NCBI GenBank assembly: GCA_007694185.1
Contig: RECD01000149.1
Span: 1 to 41,293, forward strand
DNA length: 41,293 bases
Source: Planctomycetaceae bacterium
Lineage (GTDB): Bacteria; Planctomycetota; Planctomycetia; Pirellulales; Pirellulaceae
Reading direction: 5' to 3'
This document shows positions 8,775 to 17,109 of the stretch, in pieces. A program made the translations under genes and the position numbers. Position 1 is the first letter of the stretch. Each line of letters begins with the position of its first letter. A model generated the notes under the pieces. It saw nothing but the letters and a program-made list of their open reading frames with translations, was not told the DNA's origin and searched no databases.

Positions 8775-10624
8775 TGGAGATCCGAGTTCGATATCGCGAT
8801 TGGCGAACAGTCGGTTGGTTGTCGGCGGCGTGGTTTTTGGCTGCGGTTTTGGCTATCCCGACTGACGGAATCGCCGCCGAACGGTTGCTCGCGTTCACGC
8901 CGCTGGCCGTGGGCGAAGCGACTGCTAGTTCAGCGCAGGAAGTCGGCGAAACGTCAGGCGATCAACAACCGGCTTCCGCGTCTCCGCCTTTGGGTCAGCT
9001 CGGCAACGCTGCGGACGACTCGGTCGCGGCAGAGGATCGTCCGTGGGCGGATTACCTCGATGCGTGGCGTGCGCATCATCGTGACCCTGCTGATCCGGCG
9101 CCGCGACGGCGATTGGGTTTGCCGGATCGAGAGGCGTGCGAGATCCGTGTTGGGGATGGGCAAGCGATGGCGCTGGAATACCGCCGACTGGCCGCGATCC
9201 CTTGGGTGAACCCGCAACAGGTGTTGACCGAGCACTTCGTGATCTTGGCGGACGTGCCGGCGGAGGAACTCGCGGAGATCGCGTTGGAACTGGAACGGTT
9301 TCACGCGGTTTGGACCCAGCTCTTTTTTCCGCTTTGGAAAGACCGCGCGCGGTGGGACCGAGCTGTGCCGGCGGCTACGGGCGGTCGAACACCGGTTCGT
9401 GGCGGTGCCGCCGATGCCAGGAAACTTCGAGTCGTCGTCTTTCGCGACTTGCGGCAATACTCCGCGGCGCTCGTCGGCCAAGATCCTGCCACGCGACGTT
9501 CGACCGGCTTCTATCTCGACGCGGCCAAGACGACTTTTTTGCGCCGTGCTGATGGAGAAACGGGCGGGAGAACGGGCGGGGAACCGAATGGGGGCGGACG
9601 CTCGACCGACCAAGCGGCGATCCGCGAGGCTCGCGCGACGCTCTACCACGAGTTGACTCATCAACTGTTGGCCGAAGCGACGGATGCCCGAGCCGCGTCG
9701 GCGCCGGGGCAATCGAGCGGTTTTTGGTTGGCCGAGGGGATCGCTTGCCTGATGGAATCGACTGACATCCGAAACGGCCGTGCGACGGTGGGCGGATGGG
9801 AATCGTCTCGCTTGCAATTCGCCCGACATCGGGTGCTGGCCAGCGGCGATGCGATCGGGTTGAGCGAACTCGATTCGTGGGGGCGGAACGTCTTCTTGCG
9901 GCGGACCGATTTGGCTCGCGGCTACGCCTTCGCCGCCGCCCACGCGCACCGGATCGCCGAGCGGCCGGACGGGGACGGTTGGCGAGAACTGCTCGCCCGC
10001 GTCGCGCGGCTCTACCAGATCCGCACGTCGATACGGCTGCCGCCAATCCCGCGGCCGACCCGAGGAGACCGAGAAGCGGAGGTCGCCGAATTGGTCGACT
10101 TTTTGCGTGTCGATGACGCGAGGTTGACGCCTCCGGGGCGCGGCGATTTGATCCAACTCTGCCTTGCCCGTTGCGACGTCACCCCCGAGGGACTCAGGCG
10201 AATCGGGCCGCAATCGGAATTGCGGTGGCTCGATCTGACCGGGTTGCCGGTTACGACGGAGGACGTGCTCCGCTTGCTTCCCGAGCCCGGCAAATTGAAT
10301 CAACTCAGTCTCGAAGCGACCCGCGTCGACGTGAGTTTGGGAGATTGGTTGGCGCGAGCCGATGAGTTGGAAGAGTTGGATTTGAGCTGGACCGCGATCG
10401 ACGACACGGTGATCGCGGGGTTGGCGGAAGGCGTTCCGCTGAGCACACTGTGGCTGACCGGGTCGGCGATCAGTGACGCGTCGCTGGAACGCATCGCCGC
10501 GATCGGGCCACTGAAACGGCTCGATGTGCAGCGAACCGCCGTCACGCCGGCCGGGCGTGAACGCTTTCGAGCCCGCCGTCCCGATGTGACCCTCGACCCA
10601 CTCGAATTGGTGCCTTCGCCGTGA
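8774..10624 (+). CDS. Secreted HExxH metallopeptidase-like protein (DUF1570-like) with leucine-rich repeats
   Basis: 616 residues from the ATG that overlaps the permease stop by one base. An N-terminal hydrophobic stretch (WLSAAWFLAAVLAI) ending before AAERLL looks like a signal peptide. A central domain carries a zinc-peptidase motif, HELTH at residues 292-296, with a likely third ligand in WLAEG (Glu 321), the gluzincin pattern seen in planctomycete DUF1570 proteins. The last 150 residues or so are leucine-rich repeat-like: LRWLDLTGLPVTTEDVL, LEELDLSWTAIDDTVI and LKRLDVQRTAVTP. This points to an exported or periplasmic peptidase with a protein-binding tail; its target is unknown. Its embedding between a lactate permease and a LarA-like gene is not explained by known lactate pathways. 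Confidence 0.8.
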   Translation: MEIRVRYRDWRTVGWLSAAWFLAAVLAIPTDGIAAERLLAFTPLAVGEATASSAQEVGETSGDQQPASASPPLGQLGNAADDSVAAEDRPWADYLDAWRAHHRDPADPAPRRRLGLPDREACEIRVGDGQAMALEYRRLAAIPWVNPQQVLTEHFVILADVPAEELAEIALELERFHAVWTQLFFPLWKDRARWDRAVPAATGGRTPVRGGAADARKLRVVVFRDLRQYSAALVGQDPATRRSTGFYLDAAKTTFLRRADGETGGRTGGEPNGGGRSTDQAAIREARATLYHELTHQLLAEATDARAASAPGQSSGFWLAEGIACLMESTDIRNGRATVGGWESSRLQFARHRVLASGDAIGLSELDSWGRNVFLRRTDLARGYAFAAAHAHRIAERPDGDGWRELLARVARLYQIRTSIRLPPIPRPTRGDREAEVAELVDFLRVDDARLTPPGRGDLIQLCLARCDVTPEGLRRIGPQSELRWLDLTGLPVTTEDVLRLLPEPGKLNQLSLEATRVDVSLGDWLARADELEELDLSWTAIDDTVIAGLAEGVPLSTLWLTGSAISDASLERIAAIGPLKRLDVQRTAVTPAGRERFRARRPDVTLDPLELVPSP

Positions 10625-11889
10625 ACGAACAGTTACCTCGCTGTTTTCGGGTTCGGCAACAGTTCGCCGACCGATCGCTGGCTGATGTCGCGTCGGAAGT
10701 GACCGCGAAGATCGCCGCGTCGACTTTGCCTCGGCGCGTCCGTCCGGGGCAAACGGTAGCGATCGCTGTCGGCAGCCGCGGCATCGACCGGTTGGCCGAA
10801 GCCGTCGGCGCGATTGTGCGTGCGATCCGCGAAATCGGGGCGACGCCGTTCATCGTGCCGGCGATGGGCAGTCATGGCGGCGCGACGGCGGCGGGCCAAG
10901 CTGCGGTGTTGGCCGAATACGGCATATCGCCCGAATCGATCGGATGTGAAGTCCGCTCGTCGATGGAAGTGGCACAGATCGGCACGACCGATGACGGCAC
11001 GCCGGTTCATTTCGACGTTCAAGCGCTCGCCGCGGATCATGTCGTCGTCGTCAACCGGATCAAACCGCACACTCACATTTCCGGACCGCACGAGAGCGGC
11101 TTGGTCAAGATGATGTTGATCGGGTTGGGCAAGCATCGTGGCGCGGCGGCTTATCACCAATCGATGACGCGTCAAAGTTTCGAGTCGTTAGTCGAGCAGG
11201 TGATCCCGATGATTTTCGCCCACTGCCCGATCGCGCTGGGGCTGGGGTTGGTCGAGAACGCTCACGACCGGATCGCCTTGGTCGAAGCGATCGAACCGGA
11301 CGCGATCCTGCGGCGGGAAACGGAACTGCTGGAAATCGCTCGATCGGGCATGCCGCGGTTGCCATTCGATGATGCCGATCTGCTGATCATCGACCAGATC
11401 GGCAAGAACATCAGCGGCAGTGGGCTCGACACGAACGTCGTCGGCCGCAAGTCGAACGACAAGAAAGCGGGTGAAAACGAATTTCCGAAGGTGCGTCAGA
11501 TCTACGTTCGCGGGTTGACGCCCCAAACGGCCGGAAACGCGGCAGGGATCGGGATCGCGGAGTACTGCCGTTCGAGCCTCGTGCGGGAAATGGATCACGA
11601 CAAGACGCGAGTCAATTGCTTGACGGCGCTCCACATCACCGCCGCCGCCATTCCCGTTCACTGGGAAACCGACCGCGAGATCCTGCGGATCGCCGCCGGC
11701 CAATCGGGACGTCCGGTCCCGGAGCGGTTACGATGGCTGTGGATCAAAGACACGTTGCATGTCGCCGAACTGATGTGCGCCGAAGCCTACTGGGACGAAG
11801 CCGTCGCTCGCGACGATTTGACGGTGCTCGGGCCGCCGGCAGAGATGCGTTTTGATGAGGCGGGCCAACTTGTGGAAGTCTTCAGTTGA
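10621..11889 (+). CDS. LarA-like protein (nickel-dependent lactate racemase family, DUF2088)
   Basis: 422 residues starting at a GTG that overlaps the preceding stop by four bases (GTGA), a translational-coupling arrangement. The sequence resembles the LarA/DUF2088 family: AIAVGSRGIDRLAEAV then IGATPFIVPAMGSHGG (His 85), VVVVNRIKPHTHISG (His 150, His 152), then SGLVKMMLIGLGKHRG (Lys 163, Lys 171, His 172). In true LarA, histidines and a lysine hold a nickel-pincer cofactor; the matching residues here are plausible but I cannot align them with certainty. No larB, larC or larE cofactor genes are in the window. With an LctP permease two genes upstream, a racemase or epimerase for lactate or a related 2-hydroxy acid is a reasonable inference; many LarA homologues act on other hydroxy acids. 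Confidence 0.8.
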   Translation: MNEQLPRCFRVRQQFADRSLADVASEVTAKIAASTLPRRVRPGQTVAIAVGSRGIDRLAEAVGAIVRAIREIGATPFIVPAMGSHGGATAAGQAAVLAEYGISPESIGCEVRSSMEVAQIGTTDDGTPVHFDVQALAADHVVVVNRIKPHTHISGPHESGLVKMMLIGLGKHRGAAAYHQSMTRQSFESLVEQVIPMIFAHCPIALGLGLVENAHDRIALVEAIEPDAILRRETELLEIARSGMPRLPFDDADLLIIDQIGKNISGSGLDTNVVGRKSNDKKAGENEFPKVRQIYVRGLTPQTAGNAAGIGIAEYCRSSLVREMDHDKTRVNCLTALHITAAAIPVHWETDREILRIAAGQSGRPVPERLRWLWIKDTLHVAELMCAEAYWDEAVARDDLTVLGPPAEMRFDEAGQLVEVFS

Positions 11890-11997
11890 GCTTTGCAGAT
11901 ATGGGCACCGGAAGTTGATCGCGGTTCATCGGCACGCGGGATCCTGATTCGATGCTTTGAGCCTTTTTGACAGCAAGCTTTTCAACGAAACAGGCGG

Positions 11998-13782
11998 ATG
12001 GCGATGGGAATGTTTTTGCATGCGAAGTCGAATCGAAGTGACTTTACGCGGGCGATCGGGCGCGGAATCACCGTGGCGATCGCGACCTTGGCCTTGTGGC
12101 TGCCTGCGGGGAAAGCGTTCGCGGAGGAGCAGGCCGAACTGCCGCTGAAATCGGGTCAGCGGGTTCTGTTTTTGGGTGACAGCATCACGCAAAACGGCCA
12201 GTACGTCGCGTTGACGGAAGCCTTCTTGTGGGCGGTCCGACCTGAATTGGATCTTGACATCATCCCTGCGGGGTTGAGCAGCGAAACGGTGTCGGGGATG
12301 ACCGAGCCGGTTCATCCGTTCCCTCGGCCGAACGTTCACACGCGGCTCGATCGCGCACTCGAATTGACCAAGCCGGATTGGGTCTTCGTCTGCTACGGGA
12401 TGAACGACGGGATCTATCACCCGGCCTCTCCAAAGATTCTCGATGCTTATCGCGACGGCATGCAGAAACTGATCGAGCGGATCACGGCTGCGGGCGCCCG
12501 CGTGGTGCTGCTGACCCCGCCCTCGTTCGACATCGATGCACCGCCGATTCGCAAGCGGTTGGCGGAAGTGACACCCGATGAACCTTACGGCTACCGCAAC
12601 CCGTTCGTCGAATACGACCAAACGCTCGTGCAGCTCGGCGAAATCGTCAAGTCGCTCGGTTCCGTCACCGGCGTCGAGCGGGTGATCGATGTCCATGCCG
12701 CGACCGACGCTTATTTGAAGCGAGTCAAAACCACCCGTCCCGATTACGCGTACGGCGACGGCATTCACCCGCCCGCCGACGGACACCTCGCGATGGCGAT
12801 CGGGCTGCTCGAAGGGCTCGGTTTTTCGCCGGCGCAGGTCGAAACGGTGCTCGGCCGATTGACCGGATTGGTGCCTGCCGACCGTGATGGCGAAGCGACT
12901 GAAATCCAACAAGCCATCCATCGCCGATTGCTCGATCGGTTCAACCGCCGCGCTGCGTCCTACCGTGCGGCGATCGGCGTCCCGGCCCCGATGACCGTTC
13001 AAGCCCCGCCTTTGGAAGAAGCCGAACCGGTGGCGGCGGCAGCCCGAGACGCGTTGCGGGTGCTCGTCGCGGCTCGAATGGCCCGAGGCGAGATTTCGCA
13101 AGCTCGGATCGACGCGGCGCTCGCGCGTTGGAACGACACGATCGTCAAAATGGAAGAACAGGACGCCACCGAGACGCACCCTGACGACGCGGTGCTGTTC
13201 TTGGGCAGCAGCAGCGTGCGGTTGTGGAAAGAGATCGCCGCCGACGTCGCCCCGCACCACCCGATCCAACGCGGTTACGGGGGGGCACGGTTCACCGACC
13301 TGGCAGTCTTTGCCGAGCGGCTGATCTTGCCGCACCGCTACGCCGCCGCCGTGGTCTTCGTCGCCAACGACGTCGTCGGTCGCCCGACTGACACGCCGAT
13401 GGACGAACTGGAAAGTTTGGTGCGGCACGTCTTGGCGGTCTCGCGAAGCCACCAACCGGACGCCCCGGTGCTGTTGGTCGAGATCACGCCGACCTCGTCC
13501 CGTTGGGCGGCGTGGCCAAAAATCCGCGAGGTCAACGCGATGCTCCGAGAACTCGCGTTGACCGAACCGGGCGTGCATTTCGTCGAAACGGCCGAGTTTT
13601 ACCTGGGTGCGGACAAGGGACCGATCGACGATTACTTCGTCGACGATCGGCTGCATCAGAATCGTGCCGGCTACGAGTTGTGGGGGGCGTTGATCGGCCG
13701 CAAGCTGACCGAGGTGCTCGGCCGCGACCCCGCCGGGCGTTTATCACCCGTACAAGCCGAGACGGTTCCTGCCGGAAAGTGA
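11998..13782 (+). CDS. Secreted protein with two SGNH/GDSL hydrolase domains
   Basis: 594 residues. The start is either ATG 11998 or ATG 12004; AGGCGG lies just upstream. A hydrophobic stretch with an AFAEEQ end is a signal peptide. The first SGNH domain (about residues 50-290) has VLFLGDSITQNG with the nucleophile Ser, YGMNDG with the oxyanion Asn, and DGIHPPADGH with the Asp-His pair. A second, more divergent domain (about 395-580) has VLFLGSSSVRLW, RGYGGARFTDL, FVANDVVG and DDRLHQNRAGYE. So both copies keep block I, the GxND-like block and the DxxH block. Such enzymes remove acyl groups from lipids or polysaccharides outside the cytoplasm. The doubled arrangement could have one catalytic and one binding copy. 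It stands alone. Confidence 0.88.
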   Translation: MAMGMFLHAKSNRSDFTRAIGRGITVAIATLALWLPAGKAFAEEQAELPLKSGQRVLFLGDSITQNGQYVALTEAFLWAVRPELDLDIIPAGLSSETVSGMTEPVHPFPRPNVHTRLDRALELTKPDWVFVCYGMNDGIYHPASPKILDAYRDGMQKLIERITAAGARVVLLTPPSFDIDAPPIRKRLAEVTPDEPYGYRNPFVEYDQTLVQLGEIVKSLGSVTGVERVIDVHAATDAYLKRVKTTRPDYAYGDGIHPPADGHLAMAIGLLEGLGFSPAQVETVLGRLTGLVPADRDGEATEIQQAIHRRLLDRFNRRAASYRAAIGVPAPMTVQAPPLEEAEPVAAAARDALRVLVAARMARGEISQARIDAALARWNDTIVKMEEQDATETHPDDAVLFLGSSSVRLWKEIAADVAPHHPIQRGYGGARFTDLAVFAERLILPHRYAAAVVFVANDVVGRPTDTPMDELESLVRHVLAVSRSHQPDAPVLLVEITPTSSRWAAWPKIREVNAMLRELALTEPGVHFVETAEFYLGADKGPIDDYFVDDRLHQNRAGYELWGALIGRKLTEVLGRDPAGRLSPVQAETVPAGK

Positions 13783-13817
13783 GTCGTCAATTCCAAGCCT
13801 TGGGCCGGGACAAAACG

Positions 13818-13970
13818 TCAGCGTTGGTCGACCGCGGCATTCAGTTCCTCCGCCAACTGGCGCAAATCGGCTTCGTCGCGCGCGAACAGTTCTTCGAACG
13901 AGCCACGTTCCAGCCCTGCTCGCCATGGTACAGCACCGGCAAAACTCCGTGAGTTATCCCGGAGTTCAAC
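13818..13970 (-). pseudogene. C-terminal remnant of a minus-strand gene
   Basis: About 50 codons of natural-looking protein end in a TGA at 13818-13820: the reading includes RSFAGAVPWRAGLERGSFE, ELFARDEADLRQLAEELN and AAVDQR. No in-frame ATG or GTG precedes it; upstream the frame enters the dispersed repeat near 13984. It reads like the tail of a longer helical protein cut by repeat or rearrangement. Family not recognised. A very short intact gene with an unusual start is less likely. Confidence 0.35.
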
Positions 13971-13983
13971 AATTGAGGGGAAT

Positions 13984-14010
13984 AACCACAGAGGCTCAAA
14001 GGCACAGAGA
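13984..14010. repeat. Dispersed short-word repeat (cacagaggc type)
   Basis: The sequence accacagaggctcaaaggca continues to cagaga and consists of degenerate copies of a CACAGAGG word. Similar phrases recur across environmental bacterial genomes, from general knowledge; only one copy is in this window. It lies right beside the gene remnant. Confidence 0.45.
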
Positions 14011-14094
14011 GGAGGGAAAGGGTGGAGCAGCGGAGAAGCAAAGCGGTGGGGAAATCTCGGGCGGCATCCGTCGTCCGAAACAGGATTCTCATGT

Positions 14095-14129
14095 CTATCC
14101 GCAGGTTTCGCAGATTTACGCAGATTGAG
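14095..14129 (-). repeat. Dispersed repeat, ATCTGCG family, copy 1 (inverted)
   Basis: Contains atccgcaggtttcgcagatt followed by tacgcagattgag, the reverse complement of the phrase in copies 2 and 3. Internally it is a degenerate tandem of the word AATCTGCG. Non-coding. Confidence 0.55.
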
Positions 14130-14180
14130 AATGAATTTTTCAGGAACATCCCCGCACTATCCCCGCCTTCAATCGTCCAA

Positions 14181-14216
14181 CTCAAAAATCTGCGAAAATC
14201 TGCGGATCAATCAAGG
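14181..14216 (+). repeat. Dispersed repeat, ATCTGCG family, copy 2
   Basis: Contains aaatctgcgaaaatctgcgg followed by atcaatcaagg. It matches copy 3 closely and copy 1 in the opposite orientation. Confidence 0.55.
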
Positions 14217-14330
14217 AAGGGCAAAACGTGGATGGCACCATTTGTCATTATGTCAATCCGCGAATTGGTGCAGTTCAAAAATGAGTCTTCAGAACTGGTT
14301 ATTGACGATTCCCCGCTTCGTCCGCAGGGG

Positions 14331-14374
14331 TCAAAAATCTGCGCAAATCTGTGAAATCTGCGGATCAATCAAGA
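14331..14374 (+). repeat. Dispersed repeat, ATCTGCG family, copy 3
   Basis: Contains atctgcgcaaatctgtgaaa followed by tctgcggatcaatcaag: three consecutive versions of the word. The only GTG available to the following small open frame lies inside this repeat. Confidence 0.55.
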
Positions 14375-14632
14375 AATTTACATTTGGTTGTAACCCTATA
14401 TCTGTCGGTCGCCGAGAGCTCGCGCGGGAAGCAGTTTTGCAACTGGTTGATTTCCGGAATTACCTCACCGTTTGTTGGTTCGATCCTAGCGGCGCCGCTC
14501 GCGTCCTTTGCGGTCATGATCGCGAAGACCTACATCGTGTTCCCGGTCGGGCTTACTTTCGGCATGCTGCTGCACCGGAAAGTCTGCAAAACAAGCCGCC
14601 ATAACCGAAGGTCGCGGGCGAACGAAATCTAG
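14351..14632 (+). CDS. Doubtful small membrane protein
   Basis: An open frame of up to 93 residues, with a hydrophobic centre (GITSPFVGSILAAPLASFA then a second segment ending VFPVGLTFGMLLHRK), enough for two helices and a basic tail. The start is unclear: its first residues are encoded by a dispersed repeat, and no ribosome-binding site is obvious. It could be a decayed C-terminal fragment of a larger membrane protein or a chance frame. No family recognised. Confidence 0.25.
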   Translation: MKSADQSRNLHLVVTLYLSVAESSRGKQFCNWLISGITSPFVGSILAAPLASFAVMIAKTYIVFPVGLTFGMLLHRKVCKTSRHNRRSRANEI

Positions 14633-15001
14633 GATTACGCCATCCAGCGACCATCCCCCGCCGACTGATCCGACTCGCTCGCCAGCCAAGACGGTATTAC
14701 AAACCGAATGGGCTGTTTTCGACGAGTGGATACAATCCTCCGTTTGTTTTCGCACAGACCGAATGAAAAGCCTATTGATGATTGAATCGCGTGGCAGAAA
14801 AAGCGTGACGTACTCCTTCGATGGAAATGCACCCCGCCCCCTTCTGCTGCGCCGGACCAATTGGTAGTCTAATGGTGTCTTCTTTTCCCAAATGCGGTAG
14901 CAACGATACAATACTTCGAGTAAGCGGTTTCCAACACTTCGGCCATCGCCCCTTACCGAGATCCATGTGAGAGCCATCGGTCGCATTCCCGGTTTTGAAA
15001 C
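14633..15001. other. Non-coding stretch of lower GC
   Basis: About 370 bases with no convincing gene on either strand; a minus-strand frame across it is Arg-rich and unlike any family I know. The promoter of the following membrane-phosphatase gene should be here but I see no clear consensus. Confidence 0.4.
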
Positions 15002-16171
15002 ATGTCCATAATCGCTGAAGGGAACGCTGTTTACTTCCTCTGCCGTCTCGTTTTCGGCCTGCTTGCGTTGGTGCTGATTTTCGGTACTGCAATCCCTCTA
15101 GTCCGTAGCGAAGCCTGGTGGATACGTGTCTTTGATTTTCCCCGGATACAGATCGCCGCACTGATCGTGTTGACGCTGATCGGCTACGCGGTGCTGCACC
15201 TTTGGGGGCAATTGCGGCCATGGGAATATGCGGTTGCTGCGGCGGTCGGGTTAGGACTGATCTGGCAGATCTTTTCCATCGCTCCCTACACCACGTTTTA
15301 TCCCCGCGAAATGGCGGAAAGCCGAGCCGAAGCAGATTCCAACCGAATATCGATCTTCGCCTACAATGTGCTCCACGACAATCGGGAGGTTGAATCGCTG
15401 CGCAATCTCATTCGCGAAATTGATCCGGACATTATCCTGTTAAGTGAAACGACGCGGTGGTGGCTCGACCAGCTCGACGGCTTGGACGACGAGTATCCGT
15501 TCACGCTATTTCAGCCGCAGGAGAACGAATTCGGCATGCTGGTATATTCCAGGCTGGAGTTGGCTGATCCACAGATCCGATTCTTGATTGAGCCGGAAAT
15601 TCCGTCGCTGCGAACCAAGGTTCGGCTTCGATCAGGAACGCTCATCACGCTCTATGGCGTGCATCCTCGCCCACCCGGTCTCCATCGTCCTGATAAGGAC
15701 AAACGCAACGTCAGCGAGGAATCAGAAAGAAGGGTGAACGAAGGGGGCGAGCGTGAAGACTCCGCTATGCGAGATGCCGAGTTGCTCTCGATCGCCAGAG
15801 AGGCAAAAGAATTGGGGGATGTACCGGTCATCGTCGCCGGCGATTTCAACGACGTGGCTTGGTCGCGAACCACGCATCTATTTCAGCGGATCGGAGGTTT
15901 GCTTGATCCCCGGGTGGGCCGAGGCTTGGTCAACACTTTCAGTACCAAAAGTTTTTTTTTACGATTTCCGTTGGATCATGTCTTCGCGTCGCAGCACTTT
16001 CTTCTCGTCGATCTACGGCGGCTTCCCGACATCGGATCTGACCACTTTCCCATGCTCGCGGTTTTCGATTACGATCCGCGCGCTTCGGTGAGAAACGAAA
16101 AACGCCAGCCGGACGCGGACGACAAACAGGAGGCTGACGAAGCGATCGACCAAGAGAAGTCAACCGCCTAA
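15002..16171 (+). CDS. Membrane-anchored endonuclease/exonuclease/phosphatase (EEP) family protein
   Basis: 389 residues. Three hydrophobic segments fill residues 8-100, followed by an EEP-fold domain. Family blocks are in order: IFAYNVLHDN, DPDIILLSETTRWW (metal-binding Glu), GVHPRPPG (catalytic His), VIVAGDFNDVAWS (Asp and Asn), and LDHVFAS with GSDHFPMLA (C-terminal Asp-His). Members of this membrane-linked subgroup are usually annotated as extracellular or periplasmic phosphodiesterases; substrate unknown. A charged insertion (about residues 230-260, Glu/Arg-rich) and a charged tail are atypical. Base composition is less GC-rich than in the mnmG or cytochrome regions, and the gene is surrounded by repeats, suggesting acquisition or a fast-evolving island. 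Confidence 0.85.
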   Translation: MSIIAEGNAVYFLCRLVFGLLALVLIFGTAIPLVRSEAWWIRVFDFPRIQIAALIVLTLIGYAVLHLWGQLRPWEYAVAAAVGLGLIWQIFSIAPYTTFYPREMAESRAEADSNRISIFAYNVLHDNREVESLRNLIREIDPDIILLSETTRWWLDQLDGLDDEYPFTLFQPQENEFGMLVYSRLELADPQIRFLIEPEIPSLRTKVRLRSGTLITLYGVHPRPPGLHRPDKDKRNVSEESERRVNEGGEREDSAMRDAELLSIAREAKELGDVPVIVAGDFNDVAWSRTTHLFQRIGGLLDPRVGRGLVNTFSTKSFFLRFPLDHVFASQHFLLVDLRRLPDIGSDHFPMLAVFDYDPRASVRNEKRQPDADDKQEADEAIDQEKSTA

Positions 16172-16396
16172 CAAGGCAGCGATGAAGTCATGGCTTTACA
16201 GAAGAAGTCGCCTATTTAGGCAGATTTGCCGGTTGGCCCATTGGTTTCATACCGTAACAGACGGTGTTGTGAGCCATCGAAAGCGATCATGCGTAAGTCC
16301 GGCCACTTACGCAGCTCAACAGGATTATTTCGGTATAATCCGGGAAGTCGGCCAACGGCGGTGTCGATCTGTGCGTATAGATTGTACAAGTTGAAT

Positions 16397-16417
16397 CCTG
16401 TCGAAGTACTTAAGCTG
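16397..16417 (+). repeat. Dispersed motif (CCTGTtGAAGTaCTTA), copy B
   Basis: cctgtcgaagtacttaagct shares its core with the reverse complement of 136-159 and with 16873-16888. Confidence 0.4.
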
Positions 16418-16486
16418 TGTAAGCGTCAAGCTTTAACGGCGCCGCTGAAATAATGTGTCGCCCTCCGGGCTTTTTGTGTCTATTTT

Positions 16487-16769
16487 CTTGGTTCCGGTGG
16501 CTTACGCCACCGGCAAGTATGTATCGCCCTCCGGGCTAAGAGTTCAGGCGGTCATGCTTGGCTCCGGGCTTTGGGAGTTAATTGGCTTGGTTCCGGTGGC
16601 TTACGCCACCGGCAAGTATGTATCGCCCTCCGGGCTAAGAGTTCAGGCGGTCATGCTTGGCTCCGGGCTTTGGGAGTTAATTGGCTTGGTTCCGGTGGCT
16701 TACGCCACCGGCAAGTATGTATCGCCCTCCGGGCTAAGAGTTCAGGCGGTCATGCTTGGCGTCGGGCTT
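16487..16769 (+). repeat. 99-bp tandem repeat, almost three copies
   Basis: Copies of the phrase ttccggtggcttacgccacc start at 16492, 16591 and 16690, giving a period of exactly 99 bases; the first two units are nearly identical and the third decays after about 16760. Each unit carries a perfect 8-base-arm hairpin (ccggtggc / gccaccgg, loop ttac) and a second short hairpin (gccctccgggc). Because 99 is a multiple of three, a repetitive open frame crosses the array, but it is not credible as a protein. There are no unique spacers, so this is not a CRISPR array. Confidence 0.9.
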
Positions 16770-16872
16770 TACGCCACCTGCTGGTAATCGGCTCCACACG
16801 ATTTTTGCAGAAGATTTTGAGCAAACGTCCAACGCCGGCATCGATTAATGCGTTCACGCTATGCGAAATAAG

Positions 16873-16888
16873 ACCTGTTGAAGTACTT
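16873..16888 (+). repeat. Dispersed motif, copy C
   Basis: acctgttgaagtactt; with its left flank (tgcgaaataag) it aligns over about 27 bases with the reverse complement of 136-170. Together with copy B it brackets the 99-bp array. Confidence 0.45.
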
Positions 16889-17109
16889 TCTTCGGCATCG
16901 GTTTCCGACGGCGGCTTTGGGGACGTTGGGAATGCGTTTGCTTGGTGGGCGGTGGGCGGGTAGGCTAATTGGGTGTGGCCGGTTGTCGTTAACCGACTCA
17001 CTGATTGTCTTTTTTTCCTTGTCCGTTTCGTCGGCTGGTCCCGTTGACGCTTGCGGTTGCTTCGGTTTCTTGCATTTTTGTTGCTAACCCCTCCTTGTCG
17101 TGATGAAAC

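Noticed and set aside
14486-14986. Minus-strand 166-codon open frame in the repeat island
   Set aside because: Arg-rich, no family resemblance, and it overlaps the doubtful small membrane frame; neither is well supported.
16487-16769. CRISPR array
   Set aside because: Units are contiguous 99-base repeats without unique spacers, and no cas gene is near.
16455-16787. Repetitive 110-codon open frame across the 99-bp array
   Set aside because: The frame stays open only because the repeat length is a multiple of three; it encodes identical 33-residue blocks with no sensible start.
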